Assembly: GCA_963829135.1 (NCBI GenBank)
Contig: CAWHHO010000003.1
Location: 372,001-436,000 of the forward strand
Reading direction: 5' to 3'
DNA length: 64,000 nucleotides
Origin: Kumtagia sp963829135
GTDB taxonomy: Bacteria > Pseudomonadota > Alphaproteobacteria > Rhizobiales > Rhizobiaceae
Shown: piece after piece, positions 18,598 to 29,155 of the stretch
Layout of the letters: every line of letters starts with the position of its first letter
Position numbering within the stretch: the first letter of the stretch is position 1
Notes under the pieces: model-generated
Seen by the model: the letters and a program-made list of their open reading frames with translations, nothing else
What the model was told of the DNA's origin: nothing
The model's database searches: none
Made by a program: the position numbers and the translations under genes

Positions 18598-19785
18598 ATG
18601 TCGTCCGTTACTCGCGAAGCCGTCATTGAGAAGCTGAGGACCATCAAGGGTCCGGATTTTGAGGGCGATATCGTCTCGCTCGGCCTCGTCTCGGAAATTT
18701 TCATTGCCAATTCCAAGGTCTTTTTCTCGATAACGGTTCCCTCCGCCCGCGCGCAGGAACTTGAGCCACTGCGGGCTGCCGCCGAACGAGCTGTAAAGTC
18801 GATGCCCGGCGTTGCCGGCGCGGTCGTTGCGCTGACTGCCGAAAAGAAGGGCGGGGGCATGGAAGCTCCGGTCAAGCGTCCAACGCCGCCGCCTCAGCCA
18901 ACAGCGCCATCGCCGCGGCAGGCGCCGGCCGCCCCACGCGCAGCGCCAGCACCGGCATCGCATACCCAGGGCCGCCGCGGTGTGCCCGGCATCGACGCAA
19001 TCATCGCCGTTGCCTCCGGCAAGGGCGGCGTTGGCAAATCCACGACTGCCGTCAACATCGCCCTCGGCCTCGCCGCGCTGGGCCTCAGGGTTGGACTGCT
19101 CGACGCCGATATCTACGGTCCGTCGATCCCGCGGCTCCTCAACATCCACGGCCGGCCGCAGACGGTGGACGGCAAGATCCTCAAGCCGATGGAGAATTAC
19201 GGCCTCAAGGTGATGTCCATGGGCTTCCTCGTCGATGAGGAGACGCCGATGATCTGGCGCGGGCCAATGGTCATGTCCGCTCTCACCCAGATGCTGCGTG
19301 AAGTCGAATGGGGGCCGCTTGATGTTCTTGTGGTCGATATGCCGCCCGGCACCGGCGATGCACAGCTCACGATGGCCCAGCAGGTGCCACTGGCTGGCGC
19401 GGTCATCGTCTCGACGCCGCAGGATCTCGCCTTGATCGATGCCCGCAAGGGTCTGAATATGTTCAAGAAGGTCGACGTACCGCTGCTCGGCATTGTCGAG
19501 AATATGAGCTACTTCCTCGCCCCCGACACCGGCAACCGCTACGATATTTTCGGTCATGGCGGCGCCAGGCGTGAGGCCGAGCGCCTGGATGTCACGTTCC
19601 TCGGCGAAGTGCCGCTGGAAATGACCATCCGCGAGACATCCGACGCCGGCGCGCCGGTCGTGGTTTCGGAGCCGGATAGTGCTTCCGCGAAGATTTATCG
19701 GGGAATTGCCGCCAAGGTTTTGGAGCGGCTGCGCGAAGAACAAGGGCGTTCTGCCCAGGCCGTTCCTGCGATCGTGTTCGAGTAA
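18598..19785 (+). CDS. apbC: Mrp/ApbC-family iron-sulfur carrier ATPase
   Basis: P-loop NTPase of 395 residues. An N-terminal MIP18/DUF59 domain (VIEKLRTIKGPDFEGDIVSLGL) is joined by a Pro/Ala-rich linker (about residues 90-120) to the deviant Walker A domain (VASGKGGVGKSTTAVNIALGLA). LLDADIYGPSIPRLL, VVDMPPGTGDAQLTM and STPQDLALIDARKG are typical of Mrp/NBP35. Homologues bind and transfer Fe-S clusters as dimers through a CxxC pair; I do not see a clear CxxC in the C-terminal part, as in some bacterial Mrp proteins. It stands alone, convergent with the next gene. Confidence 0.92.
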   Translation: MSSVTREAVIEKLRTIKGPDFEGDIVSLGLVSEIFIANSKVFFSITVPSARAQELEPLRAAAERAVKSMPGVAGAVVALTAEKKGGGMEAPVKRPTPPPQPTAPSPRQAPAAPRAAPAPASHTQGRRGVPGIDAIIAVASGKGGVGKSTTAVNIALGLAALGLRVGLLDADIYGPSIPRLLNIHGRPQTVDGKILKPMENYGLKVMSMGFLVDEETPMIWRGPMVMSALTQMLREVEWGPLDVLVVDMPPGTGDAQLTMAQQVPLAGAVIVSTPQDLALIDARKGLNMFKKVDVPLLGIVENMSYFLAPDTGNRYDIFGHGGARREAERLDVTFLGEVPLEMTIRETSDAGAPVVVSEPDSASAKIYRGIAAKVLERLREEQGRSAQAVPAIVFE

Positions 19786-19798
19786 GCTCGACCCTAGT

Positions 19799-20281
19799 CT
19801 AGTTCCGCCACAGGTTGTTGCATGAAATTTCCGACTTGCCGGACTGAGAAGCCGCCTCGTCGATCTGGTACGGGCCATTGCCCAGCGCGCTGGCCGCCCA
19901 AAGCTTGAGATCCTCGATGCTCGTCTCGGTTATCAGGCGTAGGCCGGTTCCGGCGGACGTGCCCGGCCCACGCCAATAGAGTCTCGGGAACAGATATAGC
20001 AGCAGAGGTTCCTCCGCCGACGCGCAGATATGCGTGAAGTTAATCTTCGCAATCCGCAACTGAGGGCGGATCGGCCAGCACGTCTCACTGTCGACCTTGT
20101 CGCCGCCGTCGAGCGCTATACGTTTTGTTTTGTTCAAATAGAGCAGAATCGCAGTCGGGTCGGGATCGGCCTTGCAGGACAATTGCTCAAGCAGGGAATC
20201 AGCGACGACTTGATCGAGCTCCTGCGCAGCTACGGGCGAAGCCAGGACGCAAGCAGCAAATGCTGTGAGCAGGCTTTTCAA
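19799..20281 (-). CDS. Hypothetical exported protein
   Basis: 160 residues with a clear signal peptide (MKSLLTAFAACVLASPVAAQ). The mature part holds four cysteines (SCKADPD, ETCWPI, HICASAEE, ISCNNLW), which could form disulfides in the periplasm. I do not recognise the family. Its ATG overlaps the stop of the CoxG-like gene as ATGA, so the two are translationally coupled. Confidence 0.75.
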   Translation of the reverse strand: MKSLLTAFAACVLASPVAAQELDQVVADSLLEQLSCKADPDPTAILLYLNKTKRIALDGGDKVDSETCWPIRPQLRIAKINFTHICASAEEPLLLYLFPRLYWRGPGTSAGTGLRLITETSIEDLKLWAASALGNGPYQIDEAASQSGKSEISCNNLWRN

Positions 20282-20733
20282 TTTGATCCGCCGAGCTTCT
20301 TACCGAATGCCGAGAAGAATTCGCCTGCAAGCTTCTTCGAGGTGGAACTGATCAGCCGGCTGCCGAGCTGGGCGATCTTGCCACCTACATCGGCCTTGGC
20401 CGAGTAGTTCAGGACAGTTTGGTTCGGTCCGGTCTCGGTCAGCTTTACATCTGCGCCGCCCTTCGCGAAGCCGGCGATACCGCCCTTGCCCTCTCCGGCG
20501 ATCGTGTAGGAGTGAGGCGGCTGGAGGTTTTTCAGCGTCACTTCGCCGTTGAAGGTTGCTTTGATCGGTCCGATCTTGAGCACCACCGTCGCCGCCATGT
20601 CGGTGTCGGAGGTCTTTTCGAGGCTCTGGCACCCCGGGATGCAAACTTTGAGAATTTCAGGGTCGTTCAGCCCTGCCCAGACCTTTGCGATCGGCGCTTC
20701 GATTGTCTCCTCGCCTTCTATAACCAGAGCCAT
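20278..20733 (-). CDS. coxG: CoxG/SRPBCC-family protein
   Basis: About 151 residues of the carbon monoxide dehydrogenase subunit G (DUF1857-like START/SRPBCC) family. IEGEETIEAPIAKVWAGLNDPEILKVCIPGCQSLE is the family opening, and GEVTLKNLQPPHSYTIAGEGKGG with FAKGGADVKL follows. GGAGGA precedes the ATG at 20733; an ATG at 20745 overlaps that ribosome site and is unlikely. CoxG proteins help molybdenum hydroxylases mature or reach the membrane, but no coxL/M/S genes are in the window. The next gene down encodes an exported protein. Confidence 0.85.
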   Translation of the reverse strand: MALVIEGEETIEAPIAKVWAGLNDPEILKVCIPGCQSLEKTSDTDMAATVVLKIGPIKATFNGEVTLKNLQPPHSYTIAGEGKGGIAGFAKGGADVKLTETGPNQTVLNYSAKADVGGKIAQLGSRLISSTSKKLAGEFFSAFGKKLGGSN

Positions 20734-20908
20734 GAAATCCTCCATCCCGGTGCGGCCATAAGGCGTAACCGACCACGAGGATGCTGTCCATCACACCAGG
20801 CCATGGACCCCTGTAGCAGAGCGCCTGCAAACAAGCACTGCAAGCGGAACCGTGGTCGTTTCCGCACCGGTGTAGCTCTGCCGCCCGTTGCTGCAGAGCC
20901 GACGCTGC

Positions 20909-22510
20909 CTAGCAACCCATGCCGGCTCGAGGCAGCTTGATCAGTTCGCCGAAGCGGCTTCTCAGCCTGTCGTCAAGTGTCTTTGCCACGTGGCGCGGAA
21001 AGCGCTCGGCCAGAACGCGCTTCTTCTCGGCGATAGCGCGACCGAGGATGTCGGGCTTGCCCTTCTCGTTCCATTCCTTGGGCGAGAAGCGGTCGCCGAC
21101 AGCAGGGTAGAAATATTCGGTCTGCATCAGCCGCAGCGTCTGTTCATTGCCGAGATAGTGGCCTGGACCGTTCAAGCAGACTTCCGTGATCGTGTCGATC
21201 GACAGTGCGGCATCGGTTACCTCGATGCCGCGCACACAGCGCTGGCAATGTCCGAGCATGTCGTTGTCGATGATGAGGCTTTCAAGGCAGAAGCCGAGCA
21301 GCGAGGCATGCATGCCGGCGGATTCGTAGACGAGATTGAGGCCGGAAAGCCCCGCCATCACGTCCGTGATGCCTTTCTCATAGCCGGATTGGATATCCGG
21401 CATTTTCGAATCGGTCATGCCGGCAGCCGAGCCGCCGGGCAGGTCGTAGAACTGCGCCATCTGTGCGCAGGCTGCCGTCAGCACCGCCTGTTCGGCCGAT
21501 CCGCCTGACATGGCGCCGGTGCGCAGGTCCGAGACGAACGGCCATGTGCCGAAGATCGCCGGATGGCCCGGCTTGATGGCGTTGACGTAGATGAGCCCGA
21601 CGAGCACCTCGGCGACGGCTTGCACGACAGCGCCGGCGATCGCCGCGGGTGCGGTTGCGCCGGCTTGCCCGGCCGACAGCAGCAGGATCGGGATGCCGCC
21701 CTCGACGCATGCCTCCAGTACACCGCAGGCGTCCTCGGCGAATTTCATCGGCGGCACGACGAAGCAGTTCGAATTCGACACGAACGGCCGCGCGCGGAAA
21801 TTATCCTCGCCGCCAGCGATCGCATAAAGCATCTCCAGCGCCGGCGCGACGTTCTCGCGCACGGTGAACGATGTGCCGACATGCTTTGATGTTCCCATCA
21901 CGCAGGCGTAGAGCGTGTTGAAATCCATCTCCAATGGGTCTGGAACATCGCGTGGCACCATCGGGCGCTGGAAGAAATGGATATTGTCCAGACCTTCGAC
22001 CAGACGCGCGGCGTCGTAAATGTCCTGCAGCAGCAACTCGCGGTATTCGCGCTTCTCCACATCGACAAGATGCACCGCGGCGCCGGCCGTACCGTAGTGG
22101 ACACGCGTGCCCTTGATGAGCATGTCGTGCCTGGGGTCCTGGCCGTGCAGCGTAAAATTGCGCGCCGCCTTCTTTATCGTGGCGTCGACCAGCCCGCGTG
22201 GAAACCGCAGGCGGCCATCGGCGCTCATGATCGCACCGGCCCTGGTGCATGCCTCGATACAACTCGGAATAGCGTTTGCGAAACCAACGCTTTCAAGCAG
22301 AGTTAGGACCGCCTCGTGAATCCGCTCGAGATCGTTCTGGCCCAATGGCTTGTACCTGCCGCCCTCCAAACCGGGGCGGATTGGGCGCACATCGTCTGCC
22401 AGAGGGGCGGCCCGGAGCGCCCGCCGTGCCTCTCGCCCACCCGATCGCCGCGATCGCGCCTCCGCCGCCGATTCCTCTGCAGGGCTTTGAATTTCGGCGG
22501 TTGCGGACAT
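20909..22510 (-). CDS. Trimethylamine methyltransferase (MttB) family protein, non-pyrrolysine
   Basis: About 533 residues. The start at 22510 (MSATAEIQSPAEE) is preferred over 22558. An arginine-rich N-terminal stretch leads to the TIM barrel typical of MttB (LGQNDLERIHEAVLTLLESVG, then VHYGTAGAAVHLVD, FVSNSNCFVVPPMKF and SGGSAEQAVLTAACAQ). No internal amber codon is present, so there is no pyrrolysine. Non-Pyl members demethylate glycine betaine or similar quaternary amines onto a corrinoid protein. No corrinoid protein gene is nearby. The MocR gene lies upstream on the same strand. Confidence 0.88.
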   Translation of the reverse strand: MSATAEIQSPAEESAAEARSRRSGGREARRALRAAPLADDVRPIRPGLEGGRYKPLGQNDLERIHEAVLTLLESVGFANAIPSCIEACTRAGAIMSADGRLRFPRGLVDATIKKAARNFTLHGQDPRHDMLIKGTRVHYGTAGAAVHLVDVEKREYRELLLQDIYDAARLVEGLDNIHFFQRPMVPRDVPDPLEMDFNTLYACVMGTSKHVGTSFTVRENVAPALEMLYAIAGGEDNFRARPFVSNSNCFVVPPMKFAEDACGVLEACVEGGIPILLLSAGQAGATAPAAIAGAVVQAVAEVLVGLIYVNAIKPGHPAIFGTWPFVSDLRTGAMSGGSAEQAVLTAACAQMAQFYDLPGGSAAGMTDSKMPDIQSGYEKGITDVMAGLSGLNLVYESAGMHASLLGFCLESLIIDNDMLGHCQRCVRGIEVTDAALSIDTITEVCLNGPGHYLGNEQTLRLMQTEYFYPAVGDRFSPKEWNEKGKPDILGRAIAEKKRVLAERFPRHVAKTLDDRLRSRFGELIKLPRAGMGC

Positions 22511-22891
22511 TGCGGATGTCTCTCGTGCTTGGGAGGGCGCGACCGAAATGCAGCGCATACCGGATCGTTTCCCTCATGGTCGTCGCGCTAATATGCAGCG
22601 TCGTTTACCCATCCGGATGGACCAGCGGTTTCCTGCGGATAGTCCAGATAGGTTGCTGGTGAACGGTGTGTGCGTTCGCAAAGGGCGGCGGGAGGTGCTC
22701 GCCTGGCCGCCTTACGCGCAGCCGGTTTCCACGGTGTACCGCGCCCCGCCAGGAACCTCCATCCAACCCTACTTTTGGAAGCCGCGTGACACTTCCCTAT
22801 CACGTGGAGGATAGCGGGCGCAGCAGCGGCATATTCAACCCGGACACTGCCGCCGGGGCGATCTCAATCGGGAACAAGTTTGCTCGAACGT
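22511..22891. other. Intergenic region between MocR gene and mttB-like gene
   Basis: A 381-base gap with no frame that looks like a gene. It should hold the promoter of the mttB-like gene. I saw no repeat or RNA signature. Confidence 0.5.
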
Positions 22892-24385
22892 CTACGCTGC
22901 CGCCGGTCTGCGGCCGGCAGCAGTCGCCAGTTCGCGTATTCCCGGCTCTATATGCTGCAGGGCGATCGACGATATGCCGAGCCGCATGAACCGCGTCGGC
23001 TTTAGCCCGCTATCGAAGAAGCGGTCGCCGGGTTCGATGATAACGCTGCGCGCCGCGGCCGCTTCCGCCAAACCACGCGAGTCGGTACCCCGCGGTCCTT
23101 CCAGCCAGAGCGAAGTGCCGCCCGCCGAGTCAGTCGAGCGCCATTCGGGCAGGAAGGCCTCGATCGCTTGCGAAAGCCGCTTGCGGCGTTCTTCAAAGGC
23201 TGCCGACAGACGACGGACCAACGCTTCGTGATGGCCGAGCGAGAGGAACAGGGCGACCGCTCGCTGGTTATTCGAAGGCGGATGCCGCAGCATGAAGCGG
23301 CGCAGCGCCCGCAACTCGGCGACCAGTTCGGCAGGCGCAACGATGTAGCCCATGCGCAAGCCAGGCGCGAGCGTCTTCGACATCGAGCCCACGTAAATCA
23401 CTCGCCCGGATCGATCGAAGCTCTTGAGAGCCTGCTGCGGCGCATCATCGATGAGTTGGCTGTCATAGCCATCCTCGATAATGATCTGGTTGTTGCGGCT
23501 CGCCCGCGCCAATAGATCCTGGCGGCGCTCGACGCTCATCGGCACCATGGTCGGGCAATGATGACTTGGCGTGGTGAAGACGAAACTCGCATCGTCGTCG
23601 ATAGCGGATGTCACCAGTCCGTGCTGGTCAACCGGCACCGGCTGGATATCGGCGCCGGCCAGCCGGAAGATGCTGCGCGCGTCCGGATAGCCCGGATCTT
23701 CCATCGCGACCTTGGTGCCTTTTGCCATCAGCAACGTCGACAGCATGTACAGTGCATTTTGCGCACCCAGCGTGACGATGATCTCATCGGGGTTGGCGAA
23801 GATTCCGCGGCGCGGCAACAGACGTGCCTGGATCTGCTCGATCAGCAGCGGGTCGTCGCGATCCACCATATCGGCCGCCCAGTTGCGGATTTCCAATACC
23901 GCAAGTGCCATGCGGTTACATTCGCGCCACTCGGCCGTCGGAAACAGCCCCGGATCGAACTGTCCGTAAACAAACGGGTAAGACGACTTGATCCAGTTCT
24001 CCTGCTTTGCGGGGCGCGGCATTTCGCTCGCGGCGAACTGGCGGAGCGCCTTCCAGTCGACATCGCTCGTTGTTTCGGCCTGCTTGAGATGCGGCTTGGC
24101 GGGAGTTGCCAGCACTTCCGGATTGACGAAATGGCCACGCCGTTCGCGCGCCACCAGGAAGCCTTGGTCCACGAGTTGTTGGAAGGCAAGTACGACGGTG
24201 CCTCGCGCCACTCCAAGTTTCTCCGCCAGAATACGGCATGAAGGCAACGGCATGGACGCCGCGATCTGTCGGTCGAGGATGGCGGCGACAATCGCCTGTC
24301 TGATCTGAGCCTGCAATGTTTGGCCGGATTCCGCAGAAATGCGGAACAGGCCGGACCAGATGGCCGTGTCGTTTCTCTGGGGCAT
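22892..24385 (-). CDS. MocR-family (GntR plus aminotransferase) regulator
   Basis: About 497 residues. The ATG at 24385 has GAGGA upstream. The N-terminal GntR winged helix (LQAQIRQAIVAAILDRQIAA, then CRILAEKLGVARGTVVLAFQQLVDQGFL) is joined to a fold-type I aminotransferase-like domain. The PLP lysine is kept in VIYVGSMSKTLAPGLRMGYIV, as is EDGYDSQL. MocR proteins bind PLP or amino-compound aldimines and switch nearby catabolic genes. Its neighbours are the mttB-like gene and a peptide-type ABC transporter; either may be a target. Repeated boxes lie upstream of its start. Confidence 0.9.
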   Translation of the reverse strand: MPQRNDTAIWSGLFRISAESGQTLQAQIRQAIVAAILDRQIAASMPLPSCRILAEKLGVARGTVVLAFQQLVDQGFLVARERRGHFVNPEVLATPAKPHLKQAETTSDVDWKALRQFAASEMPRPAKQENWIKSSYPFVYGQFDPGLFPTAEWRECNRMALAVLEIRNWAADMVDRDDPLLIEQIQARLLPRRGIFANPDEIIVTLGAQNALYMLSTLLMAKGTKVAMEDPGYPDARSIFRLAGADIQPVPVDQHGLVTSAIDDDASFVFTTPSHHCPTMVPMSVERRQDLLARASRNNQIIIEDGYDSQLIDDAPQQALKSFDRSGRVIYVGSMSKTLAPGLRMGYIVAPAELVAELRALRRFMLRHPPSNNQRAVALFLSLGHHEALVRRLSAAFEERRKRLSQAIEAFLPEWRSTDSAGGTSLWLEGPRGTDSRGLAEAAAARSVIIEPGDRFFDSGLKPTRFMRLGISSIALQHIEPGIRELATAAGRRPAAA

Positions 24386-24411
24386 TGGGCGATTTCCTCG
24401 AAGCAGTGTTC

Positions 24412-24532
24412 TTGGTACTTCTGGACCAGTGGAGGGTAATCCTGGTCCAACGCCTTGCGCCAATGAATATTTCTGATCTTTATGATTTGTACCAGTGATG
24501 GTTGGTGTTCCTATTCTCCAAGTGGGACCACA
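24412..24532. promoter_or_regulatory. Repeated GGACCA/TGGTAC boxes upstream of MocR gene
   Basis: Five related half-sites cluster here: TTGGTACTT (24412), CTGGACCAG (24421), CTGGTCCAA (24442), TTGTACCAG (24487) and GTGGGACCAC (24523). Known MocR regulators such as TauR use direct repeats of the CTGGAC type, so this looks like the autoregulatory operator array. The region also contains the MocR promoter, and the dppF stop is 134 bases further on. Confidence 0.5.
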
Positions 24533-24666
24533 GCATGGGCGGACACGACCGCTCCGTTCGCAATCCTGTAGGCTGGTCGGCTACCAGCCAAAAAACACAA
24601 GCCACCCGGCGGCCACTTCTGTGGCGCACCCGGAAATTTGACGGAGAGAGGCGGCCGCGAACGAAC

Positions 24667-25493
<827 letters not shown>

Positions 25494-25497
<4 letters not shown>

Positions 25498-26345
25498 GAC
25501 GCGGCTCCCGAAGCTGCGGGCTCGAACATCATGTCTGAAACGGTCGGCAGACGGTCGCCAATGGCGTTCTCCGGCAGAGCCGAAAGCAGCGCGCGGGTGT
25601 AGTTGCTCTTCGGCGATTCGAACAGCGAAAGCACATCGGCTTCCTCCATCTTGATGCCTTTGTATTGAACCACCACGCGGTCGGCGGTTTCGGCGACGAC
25701 GCCCATATTGTGGGTGATCATGATCAGCCCCATGCCATATTTCGCCTGCAGCCCGACCAGCAGGTCTAGGATCTGCTTCTGGATGGTCACGTCGAGTGCC
25801 GTCGTGGGCTCGTCGGCGATGAGCAGCTTCGGATTGCAGGCGATCGCCATGGCAATCATTGCGCGCTGGCATTGACCGCCCGACATCTGGTGCGGAAACG
25901 AACCCAGCCGTTCCGCCGGTTCTGGAATGCCGACAAGCGTCAACAGTTCGATCGCCCGCGTCCGGCGCTGTGCCTTGTCCATGCCCATGTGGAAGCGCAA
26001 CACTTCCTCGATCTGGAAGCCGACGGTAAAGCAGGGGTTGAGGCTGGCCATAGGCTCCTGAAAGATCATGGCGATGTCCTTGCCGATGATTTTCCGTCGT
26101 TCGGCTGGTTTGAGCTTCAACAGATCGATCCCGTCGAAGACCATCCTGTCGGCAGTTACAGTGGCGCTGTCCGGCAGCAGGCCCATGACGGCCAGCATCG
26201 ACACCGACTTGCCCGAACCGCTCTCGCCCACGATCGCCAGCACTTCGCGCTTCTCGACGGAGATGTCGATGCCCTTAACCGCCAGGAATGGACCGCTGGA
26301 GGTGTCGAAGGAGACGACGAGATTCTTGATGTCGAGAAGCGGCAC
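25494..26345 (-). CDS. dppD: Dipeptide/oligopeptide ABC transporter ATPase, DppD type
   Basis: ATPase of about 283 residues. Walker A (GESGSGKSVSMLAVMGLL), Q-loop (FQEPMASLNPCF), signature (MSGGQCQRAMIAMA), Walker B (LLIADEPTTALD) and the C-terminal KSNYTRALLSALP are present. I chose the GTG at 26345, six bases after GAGGT, because family members begin with this strand (PLLDIKNLVVSF); ATGs at 26378 or 26390 would add a few residues. It follows a small membrane protein gene, with a gap of about 170 bases, and is coupled to dppF. Confidence 0.88.
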
Positions 26346-26517
26346 GATCAAACCTCGAACAGGTCCGTGAGAAGGCATTTCATATGTCATCCTTGCACGG
26401 ATCGGTTTCTTGAGAAATCCTGCATGTTCCACTATATGATTGGTAGCTGTAATTCTGGAGAGAGCCATGACTCGTCCTATCATCCCGCCGCTGGTCGGTG
26501 CCTGACGGGCCTCCGTT

Positions 26518-27162
26518 TCAATAAGCGTATATGGCCCCTGCCAAGACCAGGGCGCCGCCGATGGCCAAGGCGATAAACGCGACCAGAACTGCTATTGCCA
26601 CTGCCGCTCTCGTACGACGTCGCTGTACGTCGCGCCGTTCTCCTCTCAACGCCGATATCGCCGCTTTTCCAGCCGCGACAACAGAGGTGGCCGCTGCGGG
26701 CATGTACTCCACATAAACCTTACGCCGCTCGGGCGGGAACGATTCAAACCGAGCCGCCTGGAATTCCGCAACCAATACGTCAAATCCGCCGATCTCGTCA
26801 TAGAACCGCACGACCGGAAGGATCACTGCCTCGGGTAGCAGCGATATGTCCGCCTTGACGCGATCGAAAATGAAATAGTCTCGGTCCAGCGGGATGAAAA
26901 TCTTGTACCCGGGATCCGCCTGGAGGCCCTCGACGATCTTCGCGGCACTTTCGGTGTCGGTATAGCCGGCAAGCGTTTCAACCGCCGTACTGATCTCGGC
27001 TCCCAGCGCCACGACGAGTTCGATCTCCTTGGTCCGGCGGTTGTAATACCAGATCAGCGCAGAGACAGCCGATTTGCCCAGCCAACTCAATGCCGCGGCC
27101 ATCGCGGCCATAAACGCCACCGTGACGGTCGCCAAGCCGTCACTGATTGGCGGTATGTCCAT
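26518..27162 (-). CDS. Hypothetical membrane protein inside dpp locus
   Basis: 214 residues. A hydrophobic segment lies near the N-terminus (about residues 10-30, VAFMAAMAAALSWLG) and a second at the C-terminus (about 190-212). Between them is a soluble region (LVVALGAEISTAVETLAGYTD..., YKIFIPLDRDYFIFDRVKADISLLP). I do not recognise the family. It lies 10 bases after dppC and before dppD, on the same strand. A similar protein is not part of known Dpp systems, so it may be an insertion or a local helper. Confidence 0.7.
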   Translation of the reverse strand: MDIPPISDGLATVTVAFMAAMAAALSWLGKSAVSALIWYYNRRTKEIELVVALGAEISTAVETLAGYTDTESAAKIVEGLQADPGYKIFIPLDRDYFIFDRVKADISLLPEAVILPVVRFYDEIGGFDVLVAEFQAARFESFPPERRKVYVEYMPAAATSVVAAGKAAISALRGERRDVQRRRTRAAVAIAVLVAFIALAIGGALVLAGAIYAY

Positions 27163-27172
27163 TTACCTGCGC

Positions 27173-28091
27173 TCAGCTCCGCTTCAGCTTCGGGTCGAGC
27201 GCATCGCGAAGGCCGTCACCGACAAGGTTGATGGCGAGCACAGTGATCAGGATGGCGAGCCCCGGAAAGGTAACGATCCATGGTGCGGCGGTGACGAACT
27301 CGCGCGCGTTGGCGAGCATGGTGCCCCATTCCGGCGTCGGCGGTTGCGCACCCTGACCGAGAAAACCGAGCGCCGCCGCCTCGAGGATCGCATTGGAGAA
27401 GGAGAGCGTCGCCTGCACGATCAGCGGCGCGACGCAGTTCGGCAGGATCGTCTTCAACATCAGCCGCAAATGGCCCGCGCCGGCGACTTTGGCGGACACC
27501 ACATATTCCCGGTTCTTCTCCGCCATAACGGCCGCGCGCGTCAGCCGCGCGAAATGCGGCTGCAGCACAAGCGCGATGGCCAGCATGGCGTTGAACAGGC
27601 CGGGGCCGAGGATGGCTACCAGCACCAGCGCGAGCAGCAGCGATGGAAACGCGAGAATAATATCCATTATGCGCATGATCAGCGCATCGACCCAGCCGCG
27701 GAAATACCCGGCAAGCAGACCGAGAATGACGCCACTCACCAGCGAGAAGATGACCACGACGAAACCGATGAACAGCGAGTAGCGGGCACCGTAGATCAAT
27801 CGCGAGAGGATATCGCGCCCGACATCGTCCGTGCCAAGCACAAACATCGAGGTGCCGCCCTCCTGCCACATCGGCGGATTCAGCATGAAATCGCGAAACT
27901 GCTGATCATATGAATAGCGGCGCAATCAGCGGTGCAAAGATGGCGATGAAGATGAGCGCGACGAACACGGCGAGGCCGATCACTGCGCCGGTGTTCATCG
28001 AGAAATAGTGCCAGAACTCGGAAGCTGCGCGCGGACGAGCGCCGGTCGGGACTTCCGCGGCGATCTCCGTTCCGGCTTGCTCGTCGCTCAT
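27173..28091 (-). CDS. dppC: Dipeptide-type ABC transporter permease DppC, frameshifted
   Basis: Two overlapping frames together give a full DppC of about 305 residues. The first (28091 down) has MSDEQAGTEI... and the first membrane helix (IGLAVFVALIFIAIFAPLIAP), then runs to an early stop at 27906. The second carries SYDQQFRDFMLNPPMWQEGG, FVLGTDDVGRDILSRLIYGAR and the permease core. One base too many at about 27915-27920 (a doubled T in the coding strand) separates them. Either it is a real null mutation of the permease or a consensus error; all other transporter parts are present. Confidence 0.85.
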
Positions 28092-28092
28092 G

Positions 28093-29100
28093 TCACTGCA
28101 TCCGGATGCGCGGGTTGATGACGGCGTAGAGCAGGTCGACGATCAGATTGACCGCCATGACGATCAGCGCGATCAGCAGCAGCCCGCTCTGCACCACAAC
28201 GTAGTCGCGCTTGCCGATGGCATCGATCATCCATTTGCCGATACCCGGCCATGAGAAGATCGTTTCCGTCAGGATCGCGCCGGCCATCAGCGTGCCGACC
28301 TGCAGGCCGATGGTGGTCACCACAGGGATGAGCGCGTTACGGAAAGCATGCAGGCCGATGACACGCCGGGGTTCGAGGCCTTTGGCCTTCGCGGTGCGGA
28401 CGTAGTCCTCGCCGAGAACTTCGAGCATCGCCGAGCGGGTTTGCCGGGCGATGACTGCCATCGGAATCGTCGCGAGCACGATTGACGGAAGGATCAGGTG
28501 ACTGACGGCGGATCGGAACGCACCGGATCTGCCCGAAATCAGGCTGTCGATCAGCATGAAGCCGGTGATCGGCTTGAAGAAGTGCTGGATGCCGATGCGG
28601 CCCGAGACCGGTGTCCAGTGGAGATAACCGGAAAAGAAGATAATCAGCAGCAGCCCCCACCAGAAGATCGGCATGGAATAGCCGGTCAAGGCGACGCCCA
28701 TCGTTGTCTGGTCGAACCACGAGCCGCGCTTGACCGCGGCGAAGATGCCGGCAGGGATGCCGATCACGATGGCGATGATCATCGCAACGGTCGCAAGTTC
28801 CAGCGTCGCTGGGAAAAGCGCCGCGAACTCGCCCCATACCGGTCGCTTCGTCGCGATGGAGATGCCGAAATCGCCGGTCAGTACATTGCCGATATAGTCG
28901 AGATACTGGAGCACATAGGGCCGATTGTAGCCGAAGCGCTCGATCAGTTCGGCGTAGCGCTCGGGGCTGACGCCGCGCTCCCCGGCAAGCGCCAGAATGG
29001 GGTCGCCCGGCAGCAGCCGGACAAAGGCAAAAGCAGCCAGCGAGATGCCGAAGACAGTCGGCACCAGCAGGGCAATTTTGTGTAGCAGGTAGCGGAGCAT
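28093..29100 (-). CDS. dppB: Dipeptide-type ABC transporter permease, DppB type
   Basis: Inner-membrane permease of 335 residues, normal length. The N-terminal helix (LLHKIALLVPTVFGISLAAFAFVRLLPGDPI) is the family signature, and the EAA-like loop (EVLGEDYVRTAKAKGLEPRRVIGLHAFRNALIPV) is kept. Its stop is next to the dppC start (one base apart), so they are co-translated. It pairs with the DppC protein to form the channel. Confidence 0.93.
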   Translation of the reverse strand: MLRYLLHKIALLVPTVFGISLAAFAFVRLLPGDPILALAGERGVSPERYAELIERFGYNRPYVLQYLDYIGNVLTGDFGISIATKRPVWGEFAALFPATLELATVAMIIAIVIGIPAGIFAAVKRGSWFDQTTMGVALTGYSMPIFWWGLLLIIFFSGYLHWTPVSGRIGIQHFFKPITGFMLIDSLISGRSGAFRSAVSHLILPSIVLATIPMAVIARQTRSAMLEVLGEDYVRTAKAKGLEPRRVIGLHAFRNALIPVVTTIGLQVGTLMAGAILTETIFSWPGIGKWMIDAIGKRDYVVVQSGLLLIALIVMAVNLIVDLLYAVINPRIRMQ

Positions 29101-29155
29101 GGCTTGATCGTGGGGGCGGCGGCGAAAGCAGGCGCCGCCCCCACGGGATCAGTGC

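Noticed and set aside
20909..22510. Pyrrolysine-containing trimethylamine methyltransferase
   Set aside because: No internal TAG occurs in the frame, so it belongs to the non-pyrrolysine MttB group.
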